Below are positions 1 to 9,410 of a stretch of DNA of 64,000 nucleotides, in pieces (positions within the stretch are counted from its first letter, which is position 1; each line of letters opens with the position of its first letter). The notes under the pieces are model-generated. The model had not been told where the DNA came from and searched no databases. It saw only the letters and a list, made by a program, of their open reading frames with translations. Made by a program: the position numbers and the translations under genes. Source of the stretch: Aselliscus stoliczkanus (Eukaryota > Chordata > Mammalia > Chiroptera > Hipposideridae); the NCBI GenBank assembly GCA_033961575.1, contig CM066728.1, positions 31,434,352 to 31,498,351 of the forward strand, given 5' to 3'.

Positions 1-1512
1 TTTAACACTTAAGTTGGTTCCTAAAATAACCAAGAAAATTAACAGACATAATCAGCTGTTATGAGCAACTTCTAACACAGTATTATTAAATATACTGCAC
101 GATCCAATGTTCTAGTAATTTAGCCATGTACACAGAATAATTGTTTGTTATCATAGTACCAAGATACCCAGAGATAATTCTGATTTCTTCTGTGGTTCTA
201 TAGATCTAAAATTATTTGAATAATGAATTTATATTCTTACTCACTCAGTTTTGGTCTCTCCACATGCATGCAACACCTAGCCCCCAGTTTTATTTACAGT
301 CTACCTCATACTGTGCTGAATAATTTAGCTGTCTAATCAAACCAGGTTAATGAGAGGCCATACAGGTCATCCATGTATACCTGGCATCTATTATTTTGAT
401 GAATGAGTCTACAGCATGAAAACAGAACTCCTACTGCATTGCAGTTTGTTTGAGTTCATTTTTTTTTCTTCATATCACATAAAGTCTGCTTCCAAAATTT
501 CTCTCCCCAAGAAAATCTCAGTCATACCTTTTAATTTTCCTTACAAAAACAGAGCTGGTAAAAATAATGCTTACAAGTAGTCTCCCTCTTTATATGTGTG
601 TGTGCACATACACATGTGTATTTATGATTTGAACCTCACCTTTTTTTTCTTTACATCACATGACATTTATTAAGATCTAGCAACTCCCAGAAAACAAAGG
701 GCAGGGAACAGAGTTGTGTATTAGTGACAGCGCTGAGCAGTCTTAAGGGTATCCTCCTCAAGTAAAGTGCTACATAAAGGGGAAAAAACCAAGAAGATCC
801 TCGGAAAAGCTAATGATAGGAAACAGCTATCATGTGCAGAAGCTCATGCCTTTGATAAAACCTGGTGTATTCCTTGGTTAAAGCAGAAAACCAAAAAAGC
901 GAAACATACATTATAAACATTTTAACTTAAACATAAAAAACAATTCACAACTATTGATATGGGACCAAGGCCTTTCCTTTGATAATGAACCCCCCTGATT
1001 AGAGTTCTGTATTGTCTTTCTTGAAACAATTTTATTACCTATAAACTCAAGTTTTACATCTTTAAGGAGCATTTAAAAACTCATTATCTTTTCAAAACAG
1101 TGTAAGTATTAAGTCTAAAGATTTTTACACTTTCCAATATTTTCATAGTTTTCTTGCTGATATCTATTTTGGCAGCATTATTTATTAGCACTATATCTTT
1201 CCAAACATACATCTCATAGAAAATAATTTCTTCCTTCCCAAACAGACTTAATAATTTATATAATATTCAATTAGATTACATGATTTTAATCACAAACAAG
1301 TAAAATAAACAGGTTTGGGAACAAGCACAACTGATTATTAGTAAGTATAATCAGCAGGTGGGAGAATTATACAGACGAATTAGGGAGTAGCCTATTATTC
1401 ATGAACACCCCAAGTAGTATGTGCAAAAGTGTGTATGTTTTAGAGAGGAAATTGAAGGTGTGAGCTGTGTTGATGCTGGTAAAAAACTTTCTACTGTATA
1501 CACTTGACTATA
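1..1512. other. AT-rich stretch with no recognisable gene or repeat
   Basis: No long open frame, known repeat end or RNA gene could be seen on either strand. There is a short alternating purine-pyrimidine run (TG/CA) near 597-622 and several poly-T runs. Old, heavily diverged repeats cannot be excluded by eye. Confidence 0.4.
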
Positions 1513-2050
1513 TCTGAGGTGTGATCAAAAGATATGGTGAATGTTTAAATTTAAAAAAAAAAATTACAGTAAAAGACACATTGCCATTAATCCCCTTCAA
1601 AATAATCCCCCTCAATTCAAACACAATTATTCCATTGTTCATGCCACTTTCTGAAGCAGCTCTGGAAGTCCTCTTTCGTGAGTGTCTTTGGTCACACTGT
1701 CCTAGCTGCCTTGATGTCTTGAATCATTTTGACTTTGGGGAAGAGCCAGAAGTCACATCGTGCCAGATCCAGTGAATAAGGTAGAGGAGAACACAGCGTC
1801 ATGTTTTTATTTGACAGAAACTGCCATACACCAGAAGCAATGTTGGATGCACAACATTATCATATGGAGGATGAAATAAAGACACTCACGAAAGAGGACT
1901 TCATGAACTGTTTCAGAAAAGGGCAAGAATAATGAAATAAATGTGTTCAAAGTGAGGGGGAGTATTTTGAGGGGGATTAATGGCAATGTGTCTTTTACTA
2001 TAATAAATTGTTTTATTTAAACATTCACCATATCTATGGATCACACCTCA
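1513..2050 (-). mobile_element. Mariner-like element rearranged into a fold-back (inverted duplicate) form
   Basis: The two outer parts, about 1513-1692 and 1874-2050, are inverted copies of each other. Both begin with TGAGGTGTGATC and share the stretch around AAAAGACACATTGCCATTAA. Read on the minus strand, the left part and the centre (about 1640-1873) resemble the C-terminal third of a DD34D mariner transposase, including a run like the family's 'PLPYSLDLA-CDFWLFPK' segment, but stop codons and frame changes break it. Both ends therefore derive from the 3' end of a mariner. The 5' half is missing and a second 3' end sits in its place. A TA lies next to each end, but the left boundary is uncertain by about 2 bp. 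The plus-strand open frame at 1521-1775 is antisense to the transposase and is not a gene. Confidence 0.75.
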
Positions 2051-2107
2051 TAGGTTGTACCTCAGTGGTACACAGGTTTCCAGCAGAACCAAAAGTACTT
2101 CACATCA

Positions 2108-2213
2108 GGGCCAGCCAAGTGGTACAGTGGTTAAGCGCTGCCTTGGGAAGCCAGCGGCCCCGGTTCGGTCCCACATATGAGGGCCAGTGACACTGCCCTC
2201 AAAAAAAAAAAAA
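2108..2213 (+). mobile_element. Short tRNA-Ser-like SINE with a 17-bp target-site duplication
   Basis: The head has an A-box-like segment (GTGGTACAGTGGTTAAGCG) and a B-box (GGTTCGGTCCC), typical of an RNA polymerase III tRNA promoter. After about 95 bp it runs directly from the GTGACACTGCCCTC motif into poly-A. It is flanked by AAAAGTACTYCACATCA at 2091-2107 and 2214-2230 (one mismatch), so the insertion is clear and fairly recent. The element lies just outside the fold-back mariner. Confidence 0.93.
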
Positions 2214-2651
2214 AAAAGTACTCCACATCAACCTGCCCTACGTTTAGGAGACCATCAGACACAGGACTGGGGCAATTGACATACGCTGTGTGCTGACAAA
2301 CACCAAGAAAGACACAATATTCTGAAAATTGAGGGGGAAAGTGCCTTTGAAAAGGGGTCTGCAGCATGGAGATGAAATTTTCAAGAAACTGGTGTGCTCA
2401 CAATAATGTGAAAAGAAATAAATAAAGCTGAAGGGAAATCTCCAAGAGCTACAACGATAATTGAAAAAAGAATGCTTTCTTAAGAAACTGATGTATTAAA
2501 AGAAAAATATTATAACTCATTTTGGAATCAGCAAATAGAGAAAGATCATGTGAAAAATCAAATACAAGACAAAAACGGAAAACTCCAAGATTTCCCAAAT
2601 GAAGAAGGAAACTTATAGATATGAAATACCGAAAAATAAAATTAAACTGTG

Positions 2652-2767
2652 GGGCCGGCCAAGTGGCGTGGTGGTTAAGAGCTGGCTTGGGACGCCAGCG
2701 GCCCCGGTTTGGGTCCCACATGAGGGCCAGTGACACTGTCCTCAAAAAAAAAAAAAGAAAAAAGAAA
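2652..2767 (+). mobile_element. Short tRNA-Ser-like SINE
   Basis: Same head as the copy at 2108, beginning GGGCCGGCCAAGTGGCG, with the B-box varied to GGTTTGGGTCCC. The tail is A-rich with interspersed G. The 14-bp sequence AAATTAAACTGTGG occurs before the element (2639-2652) and after it (2768-2781) and is the target-site duplication; one or two G residues at the left junction can be assigned to either side. Confidence 0.93.
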
Positions 2768-2779
2768 AAATTAAACTGT

Positions 2780-3300
2780 GGATAATTTGGGTTCCTGAAG
2801 AACAGAATAAAACAGGTGGGGGAAAAAAATAGTCACAGATACAATAGAAGAAAATTTTTCTGAGCTGATTAAAAGACGTGTATGTAGAGTAAAAATCTCT
2901 TTGGAAAAAATTATGTTAATAAATTCTTTTCTGCACATCCCACTTTATCCTATTCCATTTAAAAATCAAGGCTTTGTTCATACCCAAATCTCTTCTGTGA
3001 AAACTTTTAAAAAAATAACTTCCCACCAGAAGGTAAGCGGAGAGGGGATGGTAGTTGAGGGTAAAGAGGATCAAATATTGGGTTGTCAGAAAAGTCAGGA
3101 TGTATTTTTTATGTTTTTCATTGCAAAAATGCGTCATGACTTTTCTGACAACCCAATACATGGTGAAGGAAAGAGAACTGACTCTGGGTGGTGAACACAC
3201 AATGTGATATATAGATGATGCATTACAGAATTGTACACATGAAATCTATATAACTTTGCTAATGATTGTCACCCCAATAAACTTTAAAAAAAAGAAAGAA
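2780..3300 (+). mobile_element. Fragmented L1 ending in a 3' UTR
   Basis: From about 3010 to 3290 the sequence matches the L1 3' UTR type seen in bats and other Laurasiatheria: a purine-rich stretch, 'GGTGGTGAACACACAATG', then 'GAATTGTACACATGAAA' and 'TGTCACCCCAATAAACTT', then poly-A. The AATAAA at about 3276 is the polyadenylation signal. Upstream sequence (2780-2930) may belong to the same element but is less clear. A 79-bp mariner MITE interrupts it. No intact reading frame remains; the frames at 2901-3194 (+) and 2916-3200 (-) simply cross the MITE and UTR. Confidence 0.7.
3078..3156. mobile_element. 79-bp mariner-derived MITE
   Basis: This is an almost complete palindrome. The left end TTGGGTTGTCAGAAAAGTCA is repeated inverted at the right end, and only a short centre separates the arms. 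It is flanked by TA on both sides (3076-3077 and 3157-3158), the mariner target duplication. Removing it restores the expected L1 3' UTR run (...CAAATACATGGTG...). Its size and design are like the human MADE1 MITE, which derives from Hsmar1, but its ends are different. Confidence 0.88.
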
Positions 3301-3323
3301 AAAAATTAAAAAATAAAAAATAC

Positions 3324-3419
3324 GGCCTGGCCGAGTGGCGCTGTGGTTAAGCGCTGGCTTGGGAAGCCAGTGGCCCTGGTTCCATCCCACATGTGAGGGC
3401 CAGTGACACTGCCCTCAAA

Positions 3420-3454
<35 letters not shown>

Positions 3455-3457
3455 ATA
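3324..3457 (+). mobile_element. Short tRNA-Ser-like SINE with an (AAAT)n tail
   Basis: The head begins GGCCTGGCCGAGTGGCGC and contains a degenerate B-box (GGTTCCATCCC). The tail has become a microsatellite, about ten AAAT units from 3417 to 3457. No clean target duplication was found. It inserted just after the poly-A tail of the L1 3' end, a common landing site for L1-driven SINEs. Confidence 0.88.
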
Positions 3458-4027
3458 TCTTCCCGTACCTCACTGCAGCCAAAATTACTATCAGAAATTA
3501 AAATCTTTTCTTTACCTTTAGAGAATAGAGAAATTTAATTTTATATTTAATCATTTGCTATTATCAGTATATATGATGGTTGGTACCACTCAGAGAACAA
3601 AGATTCTTTCCATTATCTTACTACATCACAAAACAGAACCTCAATAAATCCCTGGCAGTAAAAATAGAATAGGTTATATTCTTTAATAAAAATGAATAAA
3701 ATTATAATCATATGAATCATGTTAAATAAATTAACATTATGACAAAACAGAAATCTCTCAAAACCATTATTTTAAATCATTATTAAGCTAAGAAAGGAAA
3801 TTAAAGCTTTAGTTGCAGATGTTCAGAAACTTTAATATAATCCCTCAAAGATAAATTTATGGGGTATGGGTGAATCCACACTCAGAAAAAAAAAGAAAAT
3901 AGCCTTATACAAGCATGAACCTGAAGACTTTTGAAAAAGAGCTGTAAGATTCACCTAAAGAGGAAGAGCATTTAATATATTTAAAACAGAATCCCATGAT
4001 AATCATTGGCGTTTTTGTGTGTGTGTG
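3458..4027. other. No recognisable gene or repeat
   Basis: AT-rich sequence with stops in all frames. A short TG run lies at about 4016-4027. Nothing could be assigned. Confidence 0.35.
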
Positions 4028-4190
4028 CTATCCATGGAACCAACACTATGCAAAGCTGTTTATATTTACTGTCTCATCAAAACCTCGTGAAAATACTGTG
4101 AAGTGAATACCATTACCTTCAACTTACAGGTAAGAAAGCTGAGACTTTGGAGAGTTACAACAGTAGAATTAACACTCAGAACTGGATCTT
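4028..4190 (-). repeat. MIR fragment
   Basis: On the plus strand the order 'CCATGGAACCAACACTATGC', 'TACTGTCTCATCAAAACCTC', 'TACCATTACC', 'AAGAAAGCTGAGA' follows the complement of the MIR consensus (gene-size decline, 'GCCAGGCACTGTGC', 'ATCCTCACAACAACC', 'GATGAGGAAACTGAGG'). Divergence is high, as expected for this ancient SINE. Confidence 0.65.
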
Positions 4191-5193
4191 TGAAATCTGT
4201 GTCTTTAAACATGACAAATTCTGGCAAGATGTATCAAAGTAGAATGAAAAAGAAAGAAATGAGAAATAAAATATAACCAGAGAAATACAGATTTTAAAAT
4301 TCTCTACAAAACATTTTATAAAATGGAAAATTATATAGCAATATATTTGAAAATGTTAATATGACATTATATAGAACATATATTCTAGGAAGTATAGATG
4401 ATATAGAATGCACAATATTCTAGGAAGTACAAATTTTTGTAGTTAACCTAAAAGGAATTAGAATATATGAATACTCAAATAACCTTTCAAGAAGTTGAGA
4501 ATGCTGACGAAGAGATATTCCTTCAATGGACTGCTGATCTTTAGTGTATTTGATAGATAATTTATATAGTAATTAACTGGTTCAAGAACACAAAAAATAA
4601 TGTAAAACTTTTCATCATATTTAAAAATGAAAAATAACTCTGATAGTAAAAATAATTCATATTAACAAGCAAAGTACAAAAATCTTAAATTCACATATGA
4701 AGATGAGTGGAAAACAAAACTAAAAAGAAATATCAAATATAGCAGTATATTCTTTTAAGCTGATAACTAAATGGAGTTATTCTAGGAATGCAATAATTTG
4801 TCAATATAGAAAATTTAGTGAAACATCATAACAACAACTCAAAGAATATGACTGAATAGAACACAGGATCAGCATTTAAAGATCCATTCATGAATTATTA
4901 AAAATCATGAATTAATAATAAATTTATTAATTAAAATAATTAAAATCAATAGCTTACTTCATATTTAATGGTGAAATACTAAGGGCATTCATAATAAAGA
5001 AGCATTATATATTTCATATAATGCTAAAAGTACTAGCCAATAAAATTAGAGACTGAAGTAAAGAGAATTGTAACATTTATAATAATGATATAACATTAGT
5101 ATCATTTTCAGATATGTATTCTTGAGAAATTCAGAAAATTAGCCATCATCATAGTCACTGTAAAATATTAGAACAAGTGAATGATTAAATGTA
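4191..5193 (+). repeat. Degenerate L1-like sequence
   Basis: From about 4730 to 5180 the order of words follows L1 ORF2 reverse transcriptase: 'TATTTAATGGTGAAATACTA' corresponds to the conserved 'NGEKLKAFP' region, and 'AAAGTACTAGCCAATA' to the 'LEVLA-AI' region. Stops and indels are everywhere. The part before 4730 is too diverged to assign with confidence. Confidence 0.45.
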
Positions 5194-5742
5194 TAGTATT
5201 CTCCCATTATCTGTGGGGGATATGTTCAAAACCCCCAGTGAGTGCCTGAAACCACAGAGAGAACCAAACCTTATATATACTATGTTTTCTCCTATACATA
5301 CATACCTATGATAAAGTTTAATTTACAAATTAGGTACAGTAAGATTAACAATAACTCTAATAATAAAAAAGAATAATTATAACAATATACTACAATAAAA
5401 GATACGTGAATGTCTTTGGGGCCATTATTAACTAACATAAGGATTACTTGAACACAAGCACTGCAATACCATGACAGTTGATCTGATAACCAAGATGGCT
5501 TAAGTGACTATGGCTAGGTAGAACACAGAACATGGATACTCTAGAAAATGGATGATTCATGTCCTAGGAAGCATGGAGCAGGAAGGCATAAGATTTCATT
5601 ATGCTACTCAGAATGGCACTTGATTTAAAAATTAAAAAGCTGTTTATTTCTGGAATTTTTCATTTAATATTTTCATACCACATTTGAATGCATGCAACTA
5701 AAACCATGGAAGGTGAAACTGTGGGTAAGAGGGGACCACTGT
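5194..5742. mobile_element. Tigger/pogo-like DNA transposon, non-autonomous
   Basis: The left end (TAGTATTCTCCCATTATCTG) and the complement of the right end (CAGTGGTCCCCTCTTACCCA) are related terminal inverted repeats, and each is flanked by TA (5192-5193 and 5743-5744). The early internal part ('ACCCCCAGTGAGTGCCTGAA', 'TACATACCTATGATAAAG') matches a widespread placental pogo-type family. At 549 bp with no open frame it cannot encode a transposase. The exact family name is not given because it was not checked. Confidence 0.75.
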
Positions 5743-5754
5743 ACAACACTAAAG

Positions 5755-5990
5755 TCAGACAACATTTTTCAAATCCCAAGTCTGTCATATACTTGTCTCA
5801 AACATCAGACAATTTCATCTTTTAAACCTTAGTTTCTTTATATGTAAAAAAGACCTAAATTTGTACCTAACTCAAGAGCAATGCCAGAATTTAATGATGT
5901 AATTACATAAAATTCTTTGCCATAATACTTGGCATATGAATAGAGTTAAATATGCTAGCTCTTATTAATAATTTCTTACGTATCAACAAT
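5755..5990 (+). repeat. MIR, sense orientation
   Basis: The run 'AATCCCAAGTCTGTCATATA', 'CTTAGTTTCTTTATATGTAA', 'ACCTAACTCAAGAG' and 'TACTTGGCATATGAATAGAG' follows the MIR consensus from its tRNA-like B-box side to its 3' end. It is strongly diverged. Confidence 0.55.
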
Positions 5991-6357
5991 AATTAGTTGG
6001 AAAATATAGGGGGAATCTTGTTTATAAGCAACAAAAATTATATATAGAGAAATATTAACAAAATTTTGCTGAAAGGCATAAAGGAAAGTTAAATAAACTC
6101 ACCACATTCTTAAAAGGAAAGACATTGTTTTAAATGTTATTTCTTCCCTACAGTACTCCAAAGTTTGACAGAATCACAACCAAAATTCCAGTGGGAACTT
6201 CTAAGGGACATGAAAGATGATCTTGATGACCAACTGAAAAAATACGTAAGAATAAAAGTATAAACCAGATCTTCATTTTTTTGAAGATGAGTAATAAGTG
6301 GGAAATTATCCCATTGGTTAAATATAATGCTCTGGTAATTAAAACTTGCTGGTACTT

Positions 6358-6396
6358 AAAAAAAAAAAAAAAAAAAAGAGAGAGAGAGAGAGAGAT
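6358..6396. repeat. Poly-A / (AG)n microsatellite
   Basis: A run of about 19 A is followed by about nine AG units. It lies inside the L1 fragment and may mark a lost poly-A insertion. Confidence 0.9.
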
Positions 6397-6511
6397 CAAT
6401 GGGTCAGAATGAAAAGTCCATAAATAGACCAAAAGTAAATATATGATAAAGGTGCTACTTCAAATTTTAAAAAGGTGCATTATTTAATAAATGATGTTAG
6501 AAAACTGTCTA

Positions 6512-7491
6512 TCGTATTTTGTCATGTATAACGCACACTCTGCCCAAATTTGTGAAAGAAAAATAAGGATGTGCATTATACACACATACTACTAATTCTG
6601 TATCTATGTCAATGCCTTTAATGTTTTTATTTATGCTTATGAGTTAAAAGTATAACTCTAGAAATCAATAACTATATCTGTATGCAAAACAATACTCTGG
6701 AATATGATAATTGGTTTTGGTGAACTTATGACGAACTTGCAATGAGGAAGAGTTCTTGGCCTTCTATGATGTGTAAATATTGTAAATTTGCTACTGGTAC
6801 ATAAAATTTCTTGTACCTTGTATCTGTTCTTGTTTTTTGTAATTATTTGTTACATACAATTTATTGTAGGGCCGGCCGAGTAGTGCGTTGGTTAGGAACT
6901 GACTTGGGACACCAGCTCTGAGCAGTGGGGCCTCAGTTCGGATCCCACATATGAGGGCCAGTGACACTGCCCTCTATAGCTAAAGTGGTGAACAACAGCT
7001 CCACCTGGTTGTCTCTATAGCTAAGATGGTGAACAACAGCTCCACTTGGAGCTGGGCTTCTGTGAGTCCCCAGGACAGCATAGCTGCAGCCCCTGCTGCA
7101 GTGGGCTGCCATAAGCTACAGTGAGTGGCCAGCAGCAAGCATGAGCTGCCAAGAGCCATCTTGAGAGGCTGTCCAGAGGCTGGCGACCTATCTGCCTCAT
7201 CTGGAAAGAGCGCGATGATACCAATAAAAGGACAGCAACTTCTCTGTTCCCCTTCCCTGATTCCCCAACGCTATTCCCTTCCCCTAATTCCCCAATAAAA
7301 TCTTTAAAAAAAAATTTCTTGTACCATAATATGTTAAAAAGTAAATACTAAAATTCTTTTATAATACAAAAAAACAAGTACCTAAATGTAAACAAATAAA
7401 AATTTGAATGAAAAAATTAAAACGAAAGATATTTTTTCCCTGAAAGCTTGGGCCAAAAACATGGGAGTGCATTATACATGGCAAAATACAG
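6512..7491. mobile_element. DNA transposon with GTATTTTG-type terminal inverted repeats, carrying a nested SINE
   Basis: The left end reads TCGTATTTTGTCATGTATAA; the complement of the right end reads CTGTATTTTGCCATGTATAA. The similarity goes on for another 10 to 20 bp. TA flanks both sides (6510-6511 and 7492-7493), so it is a Tc1/mariner/pogo-type insertion. Without the nested SINE and its target duplication the element is about 525 bp, with no open frame, so it is non-autonomous. I do not recognise the family with certainty. Confidence 0.8.
6869..7312 (+). mobile_element. Long composite tRNA-Ser-like SINE
   Basis: The head is the same as in the short SINEs (GGGCCGGCCGAGTAGTGCG, B-box GGTTCGGATCCC), but after GACACTGCCCTC it goes on for another 350 bp with 'AACAACAGCTCCAC', 'TGCAGCCCCTGCTGCAGTGG', 'GTCCAGAGGCTGGCGACCTA' and 'TTCCCCAATAAAATCTTTAA'. 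The flanking 11-mers AATTTATTGTA (6858-6868) and AATTTCTTGTA (7313-7323) are a target duplication with one difference. A 41-bp internal tandem duplication starts at 6972. The minus-strand open frame 7021-7224 is a shadow in the SINE body. Confidence 0.9.
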
Positions 7492-7740
7492 TAACCATTT
7501 GGGGGGAAAAAAGTAAGGTTATATATTTTAAGTTCTACCCTAGAGTAAATTCCAGGTAGATTAAAGATCTAAATATGAAAAGAAAAACTATGAAATATGT
7601 TAAAAAACATACAGATGAATATTTATATAATATTTTGTGAGGAAGTTATTATTTTGCCTAAAAATTTGACCATAAGCAGAAACCATAAAGAAAAAAAATG
7701 CATAGATTTGATTATGCATGAACTAAAGATATATAGAGTT

Positions 7741-8480
7741 CCATTTCCACTTAGAATATAGAAAGCTATAAGTGATCATCACTCCCAACCTAACAATTAG
7801 AAAAAGAGAATCTACAAAATCATAAGTTTTCTGGAGCTGAACATGCTAGACAACCAAGTGAACCAAATCGCAAAGAGTGAAAAGCTGAAAAGCCTTTCCA
7901 AGGAGGGACAAGACATATTAACTGTTCCACCGTTGACAACATGGGAGGGAAAAATGACTACCATACAAGTAGGTACGAAGAAATCAGCTGAAATTTTAAA
8001 AATTTCTTAGAAGCCAAGTATGGGCTACAGTGTCAATATGGAAGAGCTGGGAAGTATGCACTCCCTGGCTAGATCCTTTCCCACAAGAAAGCAGGGCTGG
8101 GGAGACAGAAGAATTCCCACCATCAATATCACCTCCCACCATGGTGAGACCAGTCTGCAGATGATCAATAGCTGCTGAGGGAGAGGCACAAAACACTGTC
8201 CACTTTCCCAGACTCCTCTCTCCTATGAAGCATATGCCAGCAGAGGGCACAACCCTACTACCCCACCCAGGGCCCAGGCATTCATCCATTGCTTTCCAAG
8301 AGGGGAGAAATAAAACAGGGAAGGCTAGGGAGCCCTCTGTACCACAGGATATAGGCAAAGATTTATTGCTACCAGACAAGGAAAAGAAGCAAAAATCCTC
8401 TGCCTTGGAGGGGAGGGGGGCCCAGAAAACTGAACTCCTTACAACTGTCACAGGTTCCCATATTTACTCAGACACAGCAA
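7741..8480. other. Unassigned, possibly old L1 5' region
   Basis: Moderately GC-rich sequence with opposed open frames at 7996-8451 (-) and 8225-8497 (+). Neither has recognisable domains, and their codon pattern is not convincing. The composition resembles the 5' region of old L1 elements, but no specific match could be supported. Confidence 0.3.
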
Positions 8481-8489
8481 GCTGGTACT

Positions 8490-8895
8490 CATCTTAACAA
8501 TATATATTTTTATTGAGATAATATTCACATAAGATAAAGTTAGCCATTTTGATGTATACAGTTCTGTTGCATTTCGTACATTTACATGTTCTGCAGCAAT
8601 CACCCTTATCTAGTTCCAAAACATTTTCATCATCCCCTATCCCCAGCAAATACTCATCTGCTTTCTGTCTCCATGGATTTATCTATTCTATATCAAAAGT
8701 GCAACCTTTTGTGTCTGGTTTCTTTACTTAGCCTAATGTTTTCAAGGTTCAACTTCATTCCTTTTTATGGCTGAATAATATTCCATTTTGTGGATATACC
8801 ACCTTTTGTTCCTCCGTATACCAGCTGATGGACAATTGGACTGTTTCTACCTCCTGGTCATTGTAAATAGTGCTGCTGTGAATGCTGACCTTAGC
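8490..8895 (-). mobile_element. L1M 3' end, antisense
   Basis: Plus-strand words 'TTTTTATTGAGATAATATTC', 'CATTTTCATCATCCCC', 'CTTTCTGTCTCCATGGATTT', 'GGCTGAATAATATTCCATTT' and 'CAGCTGATGGACAATTGGA' are the complement of the classic L1M 3' UTR and ORF2 end. The plus-strand frames at 8549-8774 and the start of 8788-9066 are antisense L1. Confidence 0.85.
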
Positions 8896-8904
8896 ACGTT
8901 TGCA

Positions 8905-9110
8905 TTAGCTCTTCTCTCTACCAGGACACTCTTCTCCAGGATTGTTGCAGGGCTGGCCCCTTGTCACTCAGGTCTCAGCATAAATGTTACCTCTTCAAAT
9001 GGGTCTTTCAATGACCACCTTTCCAGTACAGTTTCCCAATCACTTTCTGCCCCAGTCTCAACATAACCATTCTCATTACATAAGGTGTGTTGTTATTATA
9101 ATTATAAAAA
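8905..9110 (+). repeat. L2 fragment
   Basis: The order 'ACTCTTCTCCAGGATTGTTG', 'TCACTCAGGTCTCAGCATAA', 'GTTACCTCTTCAAATGGGTC' and 'CAATGACCACC' follows the L2 LINE 3' region. It explains the downstream part of the open frame at 8788-9066. Confidence 0.75.
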
Positions 9111-9189
9111 CAAATGTAAATAAATAATTTCAGGTGCATAATACAGTTCTTATGGAAAACATGAAGAAGAAATAATGCACTTCTCTGGG

Positions 9190-9397
9190 GGCAGCTGGTT
9201 AGCTTAGTTGGTTAGAGTGCAGTGCTCATAACACCAAGGTTGCCAGTTCAATCCCCCCATGGTCCACTGAGTTGCGCCCTCCACAACTAAATTGAAACAA
9301 CTACTTGACTTGGAGCTGATGGGTCCTGGAAAAAAACACCGTTCCCCAATTTAAAAAAATAAAATAAAATAAAATTTAAAATAAATAAATAAATAAA
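9190..9397 (+). mobile_element. tRNA-Ile-like SINE (VES/bat type)
   Basis: The head 'GGTTAGCTTAGTTGGTTAGA' followed by 'CTCATAACACCAAGGTTGCC' and B-box AGTTCAATCCC closely follows tRNA-Ile. The body contains 'ACTTGACTTGGAGCTGATGG' and an A-rich tail. The target duplication is GCACTTCTCTGGG (9177-9189) and GCACTTATCTGGG (9398-9410), with one mismatch. Confidence 0.92.
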
Positions 9398-9410
9398 GCA
9401 CTTATCTGGG

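Larger units (their letters stand above)
5995..7740 (+). repeat. Old L1 ORF2 fragment, split by a DNA transposon
   Basis: The parts at 6150-6510 and 7494-7740 read as one L1 ORF2 segment. 'ATCAATGGGTCAGAATGAAA' is the L1 'QWNRI' region, and 'AAAACTGTC' + 'TAACCATTTGGGGGG' join perfectly across the transposon as in the L1 consensus. Frames are broken. A splice-site-like pair at 6149-6150 and about 6246 lies inside this L1 and is not an exon. Confidence 0.65.

Noticed and set aside
1521..1775. 84-codon plus-strand open frame
   Set aside because: It is antisense to the mariner transposase remnant.
6150..6246. Possible exon bounded by a pyrimidine-rich acceptor and a GTAAGA donor
   Set aside because: The segment and its flanks align in order with L1 ORF2, which continues beyond both sites, so the splice-like signals are chance.
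7996..8497. Opposed open frames of 151 and 90 codons
   Set aside because: They overlap on opposite strands, have no domains or splice context, and border L1 sequence.
9190..9260. tRNA-Ile gene
   Set aside because: It has tRNA-like boxes but continues into a SINE body with A-rich tail and target duplications; mismatches break the stems.
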